The position numbers were made by a program, and so were the translations under genes. DNA of 5,267 bases from positions 1 to 5,267 of the forward strand of contig CAMDMH010000294.1 of NCBI GenBank assembly GCA_945901835.1, written 5' to 3'. This document shows, piece by piece, positions 1 through 5,267 of this stretch. The notes beneath the pieces are model-generated. The model had not been told where the DNA came from. It worked only from the letters and a program-made list of their open reading frames with translations, and made no database searches. The stretch is from Devosia equisanguinis. Its GTDB lineage: Bacteria; Pseudomonadota; Alphaproteobacteria; Rhizobiales; Hyphomicrobiaceae. The first letter of the stretch is position 1; every line of letters begins with the position of its first letter.

Positions 1-179
1 GGCGCGACGGCGACGAAGCCCACCGCAGCCAAGCGATCACAGCGGTCCGCCGTGAACGCGTCGAGCCCGCCGATATGGCACATCACGATGATGCCAGGGT
101 GCGGCCCCGCGGCGGCCGGCGTCGCGACCAGCATGCGCATCGGACTTGCGTTGACCGTCACGGTCTCGGTGCGCGGCAT
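1..179 (-). CDS. Dienelactone hydrolase family protein, N-terminal part (cut by left edge)
   Basis: Only the first 59 codons are in the window; the rest lies beyond position 1. The protein begins MPRTETVTVNASPMRMLVAT. It continues with a hydrophobic strand (GIIVMCHIGGLDAF, about residues 29-42), a helix (DRCDRLAAVGF) and a second strand (VAVA). This is the opening strand-loop-helix-strand of dienelactone hydrolase type alpha/beta hydrolases, which typically read 'vvvm.e..G...h..d.a.rla..Gyva.aP'. Family members hydrolyse dienelactones or related esters in the cytoplasm, classically in chlorocatechol breakdown, but many have unknown substrates. The catalytic Cys/Ser, Asp and His would lie outside the window and cannot be checked. 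The ATG at 179 is supported by a GAGGGAAG ribosome binding site 6 nt upstream. The start is only 16 nt after the stop of the YghU-like gene, so the two are probably co-transcribed. The substrate is unknown. Confidence 0.82.
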   Translation of the reverse strand, partial: MPRTETVTVNASPMRMLVATPAAAGPHPGIIVMCHIGGLDAFTADRCDRLAAVGFVAVA

Positions 180-185
180 AGCTCG

Positions 186-193
186 CTTCCCTC
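186..193 (-). promoter_or_regulatory. Ribosome binding site of the dienelactone hydrolase gene
   Basis: GAGGGAAG on the minus strand lies 6 nt before the ATG at 179 and inside the 16-nt gap after the TAG of the upstream gene. It fixes the start and indicates translation from a shared transcript. Confidence 0.65.
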
Positions 194-195
194 GT

Positions 196-1074
196 CTACT
201 TCGCGATCTTGTCTTGCGTCTTCTTATCGAAGTCGCTCGCGTCGTGCCGTTCGTGCAGTTGCTGCGCGGGATTGCCGACCGCACGATTGACCATGCGGCC
301 GCGCTTCACGGTGGGGCGCTTGCCGATCTCCTCCGCCCAGCGGAGTACATGGACATATTCCCGCCCCTGCAGGAACTCGCCCGCGTCGTACTGCGCGCCC
401 TGCGCGAGAGCGCCATACCAGGGCCAGATCGCCATGTCGGCGATCGAGTATTCGTCGCCCGCCATGTACGTGTTGTCGGCGAGATGGCGGTTGAGCACGT
501 CGAGCTGACGCTTGGCTTCGAGCGCGAACCTGTTGATCGCGTATTCGATCTTGACCGGCGCATAGTGATAGAAGTGGCCGAAACCACCGCCGATATAGGG
601 CGTGCTGCCCATCTGCCAGAACAACCAGTTGATCGCTTCGGTGCGCTTGTCCGGGTCGGCCGGCAGGAACGCCCCGAACTTCTCGGCGAGATAGAGCAGG
701 ATCGCGCCGGACTCGAACACGCGCCGCGGCTTCGCGCCGCTCCGATCCATCAGCGCGGGGATCTTCGAGTTCGGGTTCACGCCCACGAAGCCGCTGCCGA
801 ACTGGTCGCCCTTGCCGATGTCGATCATCCAAGCGTCGTACTCGGCGCCGTTGTGGCCCGCCGCGAGCAGCTCTTCGAGCATGATCGTCACCTTCACGCC
901 ATTCGGCGTGGCCCGCGAATAGAGCTGCAAGGGATGCTTGCCCACAGGCAGCTCCGCCTCGTGCGTCGGCCCCGCGATCGGCCGGTTGATGCTCGCGTAG
1001 CGCCATCCGCCCTCGCCGCTCGGTTGCTCCCATTTCCAGACTTTCGGCGGGGTGTAGGTTCCATCGCTGCTCAT
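196..1074 (-). CDS. yghU: YghU-type glutathione S-transferase / disulfide-bond oxidoreductase
   Basis: This 292-aa protein closely resembles E. coli YghU (about 288 aa) along its full length. YghU belongs to the Nu-class GSTs, cytoplasmic enzymes that bind two glutathione molecules and reduce disulfides, with some organic peroxide reductase activity. Family marks seen here are the YghU-specific N-terminal extension (YTPPKVWKWE, then INRPIAGPTHE and LPVGKHPLQLY), the active-site segment ATPNG (T56 and N58, matching the Thr/Asn pair of YghU and YfcG), NPNSKIPAL, and FESGAILLYLAEKFG (glutathione gamma-glutamyl contact). The C-terminal helical domain has GGGFGHFYHYAPVKIEYAIN and GDEYSIADMAIWPW. 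The tail NPAQQLHERHDASDF is also typical. The ATG at 1074 is preceded by an AGGAGAG site and gives the usual family length; longer in-frame extensions upstream are not conserved. It lies 50 nt after maiA and 16 nt before the dienelactone hydrolase gene, suggesting one operon. The physiological substrate is not deducible. Confidence 0.96.
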   Translation of the reverse strand: MSSDGTYTPPKVWKWEQPSGEGGWRYASINRPIAGPTHEAELPVGKHPLQLYSRATPNGVKVTIMLEELLAAGHNGAEYDAWMIDIGKGDQFGSGFVGVNPNSKIPALMDRSGAKPRRVFESGAILLYLAEKFGAFLPADPDKRTEAINWLFWQMGSTPYIGGGFGHFYHYAPVKIEYAINRFALEAKRQLDVLNRHLADNTYMAGDEYSIADMAIWPWYGALAQGAQYDAGEFLQGREYVHVLRWAEEIGKRPTVKRGRMVNRAVGNPAQQLHERHDASDFDKKTQDKIAK

Positions 1075-1081
1075 CGCAGTT

Positions 1082-1088
1082 CTCTCCT
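1082..1088 (-). promoter_or_regulatory. Ribosome binding site of the YghU-like gene
   Basis: AGGAGAG on the minus strand lies 7 nt before the ATG at 1074. It decides the start, because the same frame stays open upstream as far as about position 1791, through maiA sequence read in another frame. Confidence 0.7.
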
Positions 1089-1124
1089 GATTACCGATCG
1101 TATTTGCTGAGGTGATGCAAGATT

Positions 1125-1775
1125 CTACGCGCGCGGTCCCTTGTCGCGAACGATCCACGGATGGTTGGCGCTGAACGCCGCCAACTCGTGACAGCGGTTG
1201 TTGATCTCGACGACGCGCTGGAACTGCTCGAACGGCGTCTCCGAATTCTGGCATCCCGCCACATGACCGGCGAGGCAGATGTCTGCAAGCCCAGGCGCAT
1301 CGCCGAAACAGAACGGCGACTTCACATCGCGCTCGGCGAGCGTCTTCTCCATCGCCGCCAGCGCCAGCGTCTGCCAGTAGTTGTTCCACGAGGTCACGTC
1401 GGCAGGGCTCGCCTTGAATTGCTCGGCGAGACGCTTGCGCGCGCGCGGCACCACCAGCGAATTCGAGTCCGCGATCGCGATCAGCGAGAACGCGCGAACC
1501 TTGGCGCGCTGATAGGGATCGGCGGGCAGCAGCGGCGGTTGCGGGTGTATGTCGTTGAGATACTCGATGATGGCGAGCGACTGCGTCAGCACCCGCTGCC
1601 CGTCGATCAGAACGGGCACGGTGTGGTGCGGGTTGTGCTGCGCGACCGCTCCGGCGAACTGCTCGCCCTTCATCAGATCGACGAGGTGCTCGCGCCAGTC
1701 GATCCCCTTCAACGCCATCGCGATCCTGACGCGGTAGGCCGCCTGCGACCGCCAGTATCCGTAGAGCTCGAGCAT
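1125..1775 (-). CDS. maiA: Maleylacetoacetate isomerase (zeta-class glutathione S-transferase)
   Basis: This 216-aa protein has the usual length of bacterial MaiA. The enzyme uses glutathione to isomerise maleylacetoacetate to fumarylacetoacetate in tyrosine/homogentisate breakdown. Relatives do the same with maleylpyruvate in the gentisate pathway. The N-terminal thioredoxin-like domain starts MLELYGYWRSQAAYRVRIAM; S10 and the RVRIA helix match the zeta-class active site. The second Ser of the classic SSC motif is Q here. NPHHTVPVLID (cis-Pro loop) and LTQSLAIIEYLNDIHP (glutathione-binding Gln-Ser) follow. The helical C-terminal domain includes FCFGDAPGLADICLAGHVAG, and the end is typical (FSANHPWIVRD). 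The ATG at 1775 has an AAGGA site 7 nt upstream; the frame is open far upstream, but that part overlaps the CHAT gene and is not conserved. No fumarylacetoacetase or homogentisate dioxygenase gene is in view, so whether it serves tyrosine, gentisate or another pathway is open. It precedes the YghU-like gene by 50 nt. Confidence 0.92.
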   Translation of the reverse strand: MLELYGYWRSQAAYRVRIAMALKGIDWREHLVDLMKGEQFAGAVAQHNPHHTVPVLIDGQRVLTQSLAIIEYLNDIHPQPPLLPADPYQRAKVRAFSLIAIADSNSLVVPRARKRLAEQFKASPADVTSWNNYWQTLALAAMEKTLAERDVKSPFCFGDAPGLADICLAGHVAGCQNSETPFEQFQRVVEINNRCHELAAFSANHPWIVRDKGPRA

Positions 1776-1782
1776 GTCGGTG

Positions 1783-1787
1783 TCCTT
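1783..1787 (-). promoter_or_regulatory. Ribosome binding site of maiA
   Basis: AAGGA on the minus strand lies 7 nt before the ATG at 1775. It selects this start over upstream in-frame starts in a frame that stays open to about position 2975. The 74-nt gap between the CHAT gene and maiA shows no clear promoter hexamers or terminator hairpin. Confidence 0.6.
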
Positions 1788-1849
1788 GCAACCATCGATC
1801 TGGCGATGCTGCACCAGAACCTGTGCCGCGAGCAACCGGATCGGCAACT

Positions 1850-4441
1850 TTACTTCGACCCGGCGCCTTCGCCGACGATCACGAAAGGCGCCCAGTAGGA
1901 GGGCGGCATCCCCGCATCGATCATGTCGAGCATCGTGCGCCGGAACGCCTCGGCCCGGCCGATTGCCGGCTCGGCTGCGAGAGCCGCGAAGGTCTTCGTC
2001 GTCAGCCCGACGGCCGCTTCCGAATTGACCGCCCAGTGCGACACCAGAAGTCCGCGCGCGCCGGCATAGAAGAACGCACGCGCGAGCCCCGAGAGCGCCT
2101 CGGCGCCCGCCGACGTTCCCGATGCCGTGTTGCACGCCGACAGAACGACCCAGTCCGCCGCGAGATTGAGCGCAGTTACTTCCGAAGCCGTCAGCAATCC
2201 ATCGTCGAGATCGCTCGGCATTTGCGGCGGTGTAAGCACGATTGCCGGTTCGTCGAGCCCGCTCAACTCGCCCGCGATCAGTCCATGCGTTGCGAAATGG
2301 ATCACGCGATAGTCCTCGAGTCGCGCCTGCTTGAATCGCGTTTCGCTGGCGTCGCCACGCAACAGCAGTGCGTCGTTTGCAGCCCCCAGAACCTTGGCGA
2401 TGATACGCAACTCTTGTGCGGTATCGGGGAGCGGCATGAGTTCGCGCAATGCCCGCAGATCGGCTTGGCCGTTGCGGAAAACTGCGTCCGGCCTGTTCGC
2501 GACGGACGACACCCCGCGTACCTGCGGCCGCGCCGTCGGCGGTCCCGTCAGCACGGGATCGCCGATGCCCAGAAGCGGCTTGGTGGCCGTGCTCGCGGGC
2601 GCCAGCCGTCGAAGCGCGGCGAGGGATTGCACCGACGGCAACACGCTCAGCGAATGCCGCCGGATGAGCCATGGCGCCGAACGCAACGCAGTCGCCGGGG
2701 TAGTGCCTGCGGTCGGCGGAGCCGTGACGAGAACCTGGAACGGCAGGCTCGATAGAGGCCCCGTCGGCACAACGATGAGATGCTTCTTGCCGGCGAGCAC
2801 GGGCGCAACGGGCTCCAGCAGCAGACGGTAGAGCGCATGGGAGCGCGCGAGATCGAAGCCGCTGGAGACACGACCGGCAGCATCCGGCTGGCCCATCGCC
2901 GTCGGATCGAGGCCGCGCCTCAGCGCTGTGACGTAGTTCACCAGCGCGTCCGCGCTGACGTCGATTGCCGCCCATTTCGCACGCTCGCGCGAGATCGCCC
3001 AGACGAAACTTCTCTGTGGACCGACCAGGATGGTGACCAGTGCTTCATCGGTCTTGAGCAGCGCTTGCGTCTGCGCGACCGAGAGCGCGCCGGGCTCCGT
3101 CAGCGCGACATAGTCCGGAAACGACTTTACGATCGCCGCCTTCTCGCTGGCGGCGGTGGCCTCCAGCTTCTGGCTTTCGTCGAGCCTCGCCGTTCGGCGC
3201 GCGGTGAATTGCGCGTAACCCGGCAACTGCGCTTCGGCTGCCTGCAGGCGCTGGTTGATCGCCATGAGACTGCCGGCTCCTTTGGCGGCTGTGGCCGAAA
3301 GTTCGCCGAGTTCCCGCGTGATCGCTTCGCGTTCCCGGTCGCTGCCCTCGCAGCCAGAAGCCTTTTGTCCGGGCGGACAGCGTTTGAGGACGTCCTGCAA
3401 TTGTTCGATCAGCGCCTTCTGGCGGGTAACTACCGGCGCGTTATCGCGGCCCTGTGCAATGCTGGCCGCACGGAACTCTTCCATAACCGCGCTATGCACC
3501 GGGTTCGCCCGCTGAACCGCACTCCACGCCGCCAGCGCCTTCATGTCCTCGTCGTGAAGCGCAAGGATGCGTTCGGACATATCCTGCAGGCGTCGAATCC
3601 GCCGGCCGAGATCAGTGCCCCCAGCGCCGATCCGGGTCGACATGCGGGCGAGTGCGGATGCAGCCGAAGTGGACCACGCCTGTTGGCTCGCAGCGAAACT
3701 CTCCTCCATCGTCGACTGGCGATTGCCGCCGGGACGCACCCCTGTCTCCCACGCCGCGTGCGCGAGCCCCGCGAACGCGGAGCGATTGCGCCGGATCTCG
3801 TCGTCGGTCACCGACTTGGCGATCGTCTGCCCGGGCCGCTGCGTCGTCAGCAGCCGCACGGCTTCGCGATAGTATCCGAGCGCCGCGGGAAAGTTCTGCA
3901 GCGCGAGGTTGACGGCGCCGAGGTCCGCCCTCGCACTCGCCGTGAACGAATGCTGGTTGCCGACGAGGTCGCTGCGGATCTTGAGAACGCGCTGGAAAAG
4001 GTCCTCGGCGTCTGCGGTTCTGCCCGACCGCAGCATCACGCCGGCCAGTTTGTCCAGCGCCTGCGCGGTGCCCGCGCTGTCGACGCCGTATACCTTGTCC
4101 CGGATAACAGCGGATTCCCGATAGTGCCGCGCCGCATCGTCGAGCCGGCCCGCGGCCTCCGCGATCAGCCCGACGGAATAGGTTTGGATCGCGGACCGCT
4201 CATGGTCGCGTCCGAACTGGGTGAGCGTGAGCGCAAGCGCCTTTTCCGCGAACTCGAGCGCCTCGGCATAGGCCCCCGCCTTGTAGAAATTCGCCGAGAG
4301 TTGCTGCACGGCTTTGAGTGCGTCGGACGGCTCTGTCATGGCAGGGAGAGGCTGCGCCGAGACGATCTGCGGCAAGCTGCCCGCGCAAGTCAGCGCTACG
4401 AAAGCCAAACCGGCCAACTTGCAGAGGACTCGCGCACGCAT
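1850..4441 (-). CDS. Exported TPR-CHAT protein (predicted caspase-like peptidase)
   Basis: 863 aa. Residues 1-29 form a Sec signal peptide: MRARVLCK, then a hydrophobic core, then IVSA before Q30. The mature protein should therefore be periplasmic or secreted. From about 40 to 205 lie four roughly 42-residue TPR units of the kinesin-light-chain type (for example GAYAEALEFAEKALAL, GRLDDAARHYRESAVI, GRTADAEDLFQRVLKI, NFPAALGYYREAVRLL). These usually bind proteins or peptides. Residues about 210-460 are mostly helical and include a Cys pair, C355 and C364 (CPPGQKASGC), that could form a disulfide outside the cytoplasm. The C-terminal CHAT region starts near 465 (DEALVTILVG). It includes HLIVVPTGPLSSLPFQVLV (about 554), VIHFATHGL with predicted catalytic His719, VVLSACNTASG with predicted nucleophile Cys770, and GLARAFFYAGARGLLVSHW. 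Both dyad residues are intact, so activity is likely, but the target is unknown. The GGAGGG site 5 nt upstream fixes the start. It lies 77 nt after the PAAR-like gene on the same strand. Confidence 0.95.
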   Translation of the reverse strand: MRARVLCKLAGLAFVALTCAGSLPQIVSAQPLPAMTEPSDALKAVQQLSANFYKAGAYAEALEFAEKALALTLTQFGRDHERSAIQTYSVGLIAEAAGRLDDAARHYRESAVIRDKVYGVDSAGTAQALDKLAGVMLRSGRTADAEDLFQRVLKIRSDLVGNQHSFTASARADLGAVNLALQNFPAALGYYREAVRLLTTQRPGQTIAKSVTDDEIRRNRSAFAGLAHAAWETGVRPGGNRQSTMEESFAASQQAWSTSAASALARMSTRIGAGGTDLGRRIRRLQDMSERILALHDEDMKALAAWSAVQRANPVHSAVMEEFRAASIAQGRDNAPVVTRQKALIEQLQDVLKRCPPGQKASGCEGSDREREAITRELGELSATAAKGAGSLMAINQRLQAAEAQLPGYAQFTARRTARLDESQKLEATAASEKAAIVKSFPDYVALTEPGALSVAQTQALLKTDEALVTILVGPQRSFVWAISRERAKWAAIDVSADALVNYVTALRRGLDPTAMGQPDAAGRVSSGFDLARSHALYRLLLEPVAPVLAGKKHLIVVPTGPLSSLPFQVLVTAPPTAGTTPATALRSAPWLIRRHSLSVLPSVQSLAALRRLAPASTATKPLLGIGDPVLTGPPTARPQVRGVSSVANRPDAVFRNGQADLRALRELMPLPDTAQELRIIAKVLGAANDALLLRGDASETRFKQARLEDYRVIHFATHGLIAGELSGLDEPAIVLTPPQMPSDLDDGLLTASEVTALNLAADWVVLSACNTASGTSAGAEALSGLARAFFYAGARGLLVSHWAVNSEAAVGLTTKTFAALAAEPAIGRAEAFRRTMLDMIDAGMPPSYWAPFVIVGEGAGSK

Positions 4442-4446
4442 GTTTT

Positions 4447-4452
4447 CCCTCC
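4447..4452 (-). promoter_or_regulatory. Strong ribosome binding site of the TPR-CHAT gene
   Basis: GGAGGG on the minus strand, 5 nt before the ATG at 4441, is a near-perfect Shine-Dalgarno match. It confirms the start that gives the protein its signal peptide. Confidence 0.75.
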
Positions 4453-4503
4453 GTCAGCCCGATGTGCGCCATTCTGCCCGGCACGATTCCGTACGTCGCC
4501 GCC

Positions 4504-4527
4504 AAATCAGCAACCAGATCAGCAACC
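4504..4527 (-). repeat. 12-nt tandem duplication spanning the PAAR-like gene's stop
   Basis: Two adjacent 12-nt units on the minus strand, GGTTGCTGATCT (4527-4516) and GGTTGCTGATTT (4515-4504), agree at 11 of 12 bases. The first contains the last two codons and TGA stop of the PAAR-like gene. The second repeats Gly-Cys-stop in the same frame, giving a back-up stop codon. It is probably a replication-slippage duplication. Confidence 0.8.
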
Positions 4528-4881
4528 CGACGTCATGTCGCCGGCGCGCGCGACGGGCCTGCCGTTGATGAATACGTTCGACGCGCCGCCCACCGTGACG
4601 CCGCCACAGCCGGTGCGGTCGCCGAGCGTGACGGCCGGCCGGCCGTTGATCGTCACATTGGGAGAACCTTCGACCAGGGCACTGCCGCGATCGTCGGTGT
4701 CTCCTTTCCGCGCCGCCGGCTGACCGCCGATGACGACGGTGCCGCTGCCTTGGGTGATGACACCCGGCGCCCCGGCGGTGGGATCACCGCGCTTTTCCTG
4801 AGCACCGGCGGATGACGCCGCAAATGAAATCGCCAAGCCGAGCATGGCCGTGAGCACGGACATTCGTGTGTGCGTCAGCAT
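4519..4881 (-). CDS. Exported PAAR-like protein with three beta repeats
   Basis: This 120-aa protein starts with a Sec signal peptide (residues 1-27: MLTHTR, a hydrophobic stretch, then SSAGA before Q28). The mature part is almost entirely three copies of a PAAR-like unit: about 41-61 (GSGTVVIGGQPAARKGD), 69-88 (GSPNVTINGRPAVTLGD) and 95-115 (GASNVFINGRPVARAGD). Each has the form 'G...V.I.G.P....GD'. PAAR proteins normally cap the VgrG spike of type VI secretion systems as a beta cone holding a metal ion with His and Cys ligands. Here the mature part has no His and only two Cys (C92 and C120, the latter being the last residue), so the usual metal site is not evident. A cleavable signal peptide is also unexpected for a cytoplasm-loaded spike tip. 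No T6SS gene is in view. The ATG at 4881 is chosen because AAGAGG lies 6 nt upstream; the internal ATG at 4863 has no such site. The function is unknown, and a role with the adjacent TPR-CHAT protein is only inferred. Confidence 0.88.
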   Translation of the reverse strand: MLTHTRMSVLTAMLGLAISFAASSAGAQEKRGDPTAGAPGVITQGSGTVVIGGQPAARKGDTDDRGSALVEGSPNVTINGRPAVTLGDRTGCGGVTVGGASNVFINGRPVARAGDMTSGC

Positions 4882-4887
4882 GAATTG

Positions 4888-4893
4888 CCTCTT
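4888..4893 (-). promoter_or_regulatory. Ribosome binding site of the PAAR-like gene
   Basis: AAGAGG on the minus strand lies 6 nt before the ATG at 4881. It favours this start over the in-frame ATG at 4863, which has no purine-rich site. It sits in the 39-nt gap after the DUF900 gene, consistent with co-transcription. Confidence 0.6.
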
Positions 4894-4920
4894 ATCGGCG
4901 CCGCAGGCGGTCGGCCAGAA

Positions 4921-5267
4921 TCATCGCGGCTGGACGAACCGCCAGTAGTCGCCCTTGTCGGTGTGCATTCGCACTAGTGTCGGCCACCGCTTCTCCGGCG
5001 GCCGCAGTCCCGTGCGGATCAGCGCCTGGATATCCCCGAGAATAACGGCTTTGTCCGCATAGCCCGAGTGATTGAGCGAGAATACGTCGGTACTGATCGC
5101 GGTAATGTCGATGGTGTCGATACCGTTGACCACGACGGGGCCGCCGAGCGGCACGTCGCCGGCGCGTGGCACGCCGCCCCAGAACCGGCGGGATACATTG
5201 AGCGCGCGGTCGGACGCGGCTGCCAGCATGGTCACGCCGCGGCTCACGCCTGCGATCTCCTTGGCCA
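4921..5267 (-). CDS. DUF900-type alpha/beta hydrolase, C-terminal part (cut by right edge)
   Basis: The frame is open to the right edge, so this is the last 114 residues of a longer protein. A GTG at 5247 is in frame but is not a credible start, because the conserved domain is already under way there. The visible part matches the C-terminal half of the DUF900 / COG4782 esterase-lipase-like family. It shows the strand GVTMLAAASDRALNVSRR (the family's 'vtvYaSsnDrAL..S' segment), then GGVPRAGDVPLGG, then the strand GIDTIDITAI, then SLNHSGYAD. The His in NHS, 49 residues from the C-terminus, is the expected catalytic His of the alpha/beta hydrolase triad. The Ser nucleophile and acid residue are outside the window. 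Family members often carry an N-terminal lipoprotein or membrane anchor, which cannot be checked here. Substrates are unknown for most members. The PAAR-like gene starts 39 nt downstream on the same strand, suggesting an operon. Confidence 0.85.
   Translation of the reverse strand, partial: AKEIAGVSRGVTMLAAASDRALNVSRRFWGGVPRAGDVPLGGPVVVNGIDTIDITAISTDVFSLNHSGYADKAVILGDIQALIRTGLRPPEKRWPTLVRMHTDKGDYWRFVQPR

Noticed and set aside
52..1110. A 352-codon plus-strand open frame antisense to the YghU-like gene, with a hydrophobic start.
   Set aside because: It lies opposite a full-length, well-conserved GST gene, and its Arg/Val/His-rich product has no recognisable domain.
1075..1124. TTGCAT and TACGAT as promoter hexamers in front of the YghU-like gene.
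   Set aside because: Their spacing is about 12 nt, too short for a sigma-70 promoter, and alphaproteobacterial promoters cannot be called from such weak matches.
1776..2975. The long upstream extension of the maiA reading frame, suggesting a fusion protein.
   Set aside because: The extension overlaps the conserved CHAT domain in another frame and has shadow-like composition. An AAGGA site and the family length support the ATG at 1775.
4439..4495. A lipoprotein signal (LTCAG, Cys19) at the start of the TPR-CHAT protein.
   Set aside because: The residues before Cys19 (A-L-T) do not fit the lipobox, and a standard signal peptidase I site (VSA before Q30) follows.
2780..4723. A 647-codon open frame on the plus strand, antisense to the TPR-CHAT and PAAR-like genes.
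   Set aside because: Its product is Arg-rich, low in hydrophobic order and matches no family. It is the usual artefact of an open antisense frame in GC-rich coding DNA.
4882..4920. A small GC-rich hairpin (CGCC-TGC-GGCG) between the DUF900 and PAAR-like genes as a terminator.
   Set aside because: The stem is only 4 bp and no T-run follows it on the minus strand.
4921..5247. A complete 108-aa gene starting with GTG at 5247.
   Set aside because: The frame stays open to the window edge and the conserved DUF900 segment begins at about this point, so the gene is a fragment of a longer one rather than a short gene.

Overview
All six recognisable protein genes lie on the minus strand, so the window is read from its right end to its left. 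Base composition is GC-rich, and almost every codon third position is G or C. The protein families (a YghU-type glutathione transferase, a zeta-class glutathione transferase, a DUF900 hydrolase and an exported TPR-CHAT protein) fit an alphaproteobacterium. A Bradyrhizobium-like member of the Hyphomicrobiales is the best guess. This rests on protein style only, because no taxonomic marker is present.

Layout in transcription order: (1) the C-terminal part of a DUF900-type alpha/beta hydrolase, running off the right edge (5267-4921); (2) a small exported PAAR-like protein of 120 aa (4881-4519); (3) an 863-aa protein with a signal peptide, TPR repeats and a C-terminal CHAT (caspase-like) domain (4441-1850); (4) maleylacetoacetate isomerase / zeta-class GST, maiA (1775-1125); (5) a YghU-type glutathione-dependent disulfide-bond oxidoreductase (1074-196); (6) the first 59 codons of a dienelactone hydrolase family protein, cut by the left edge (179-1). 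The gaps are 39, 77, 74, 50 and 16 nt. There is no gene-free stretch over 300 bases, no RNA gene, no mobile element and no CRISPR array. I found no convincing promoter or rho-independent terminator in any gap.

The window seems to hold two functional blocks. The left block (maiA, yghU-like, dienelactone hydrolase) is cytoplasmic and concerns glutathione chemistry and probably breakdown of aromatic or other ring-cleavage products. The right block is the more unusual: two neighbouring genes both encode secretion signals. One product is a predicted caspase-like protease with TPRs, the other a three-repeat PAAR-like beta protein, and a DUF900 hydrolase gene sits immediately upstream. This may be an envelope-located system of unknown role. 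The genes are visible in the sequence; that they work together is inference from adjacency, orientation and shared export signals.
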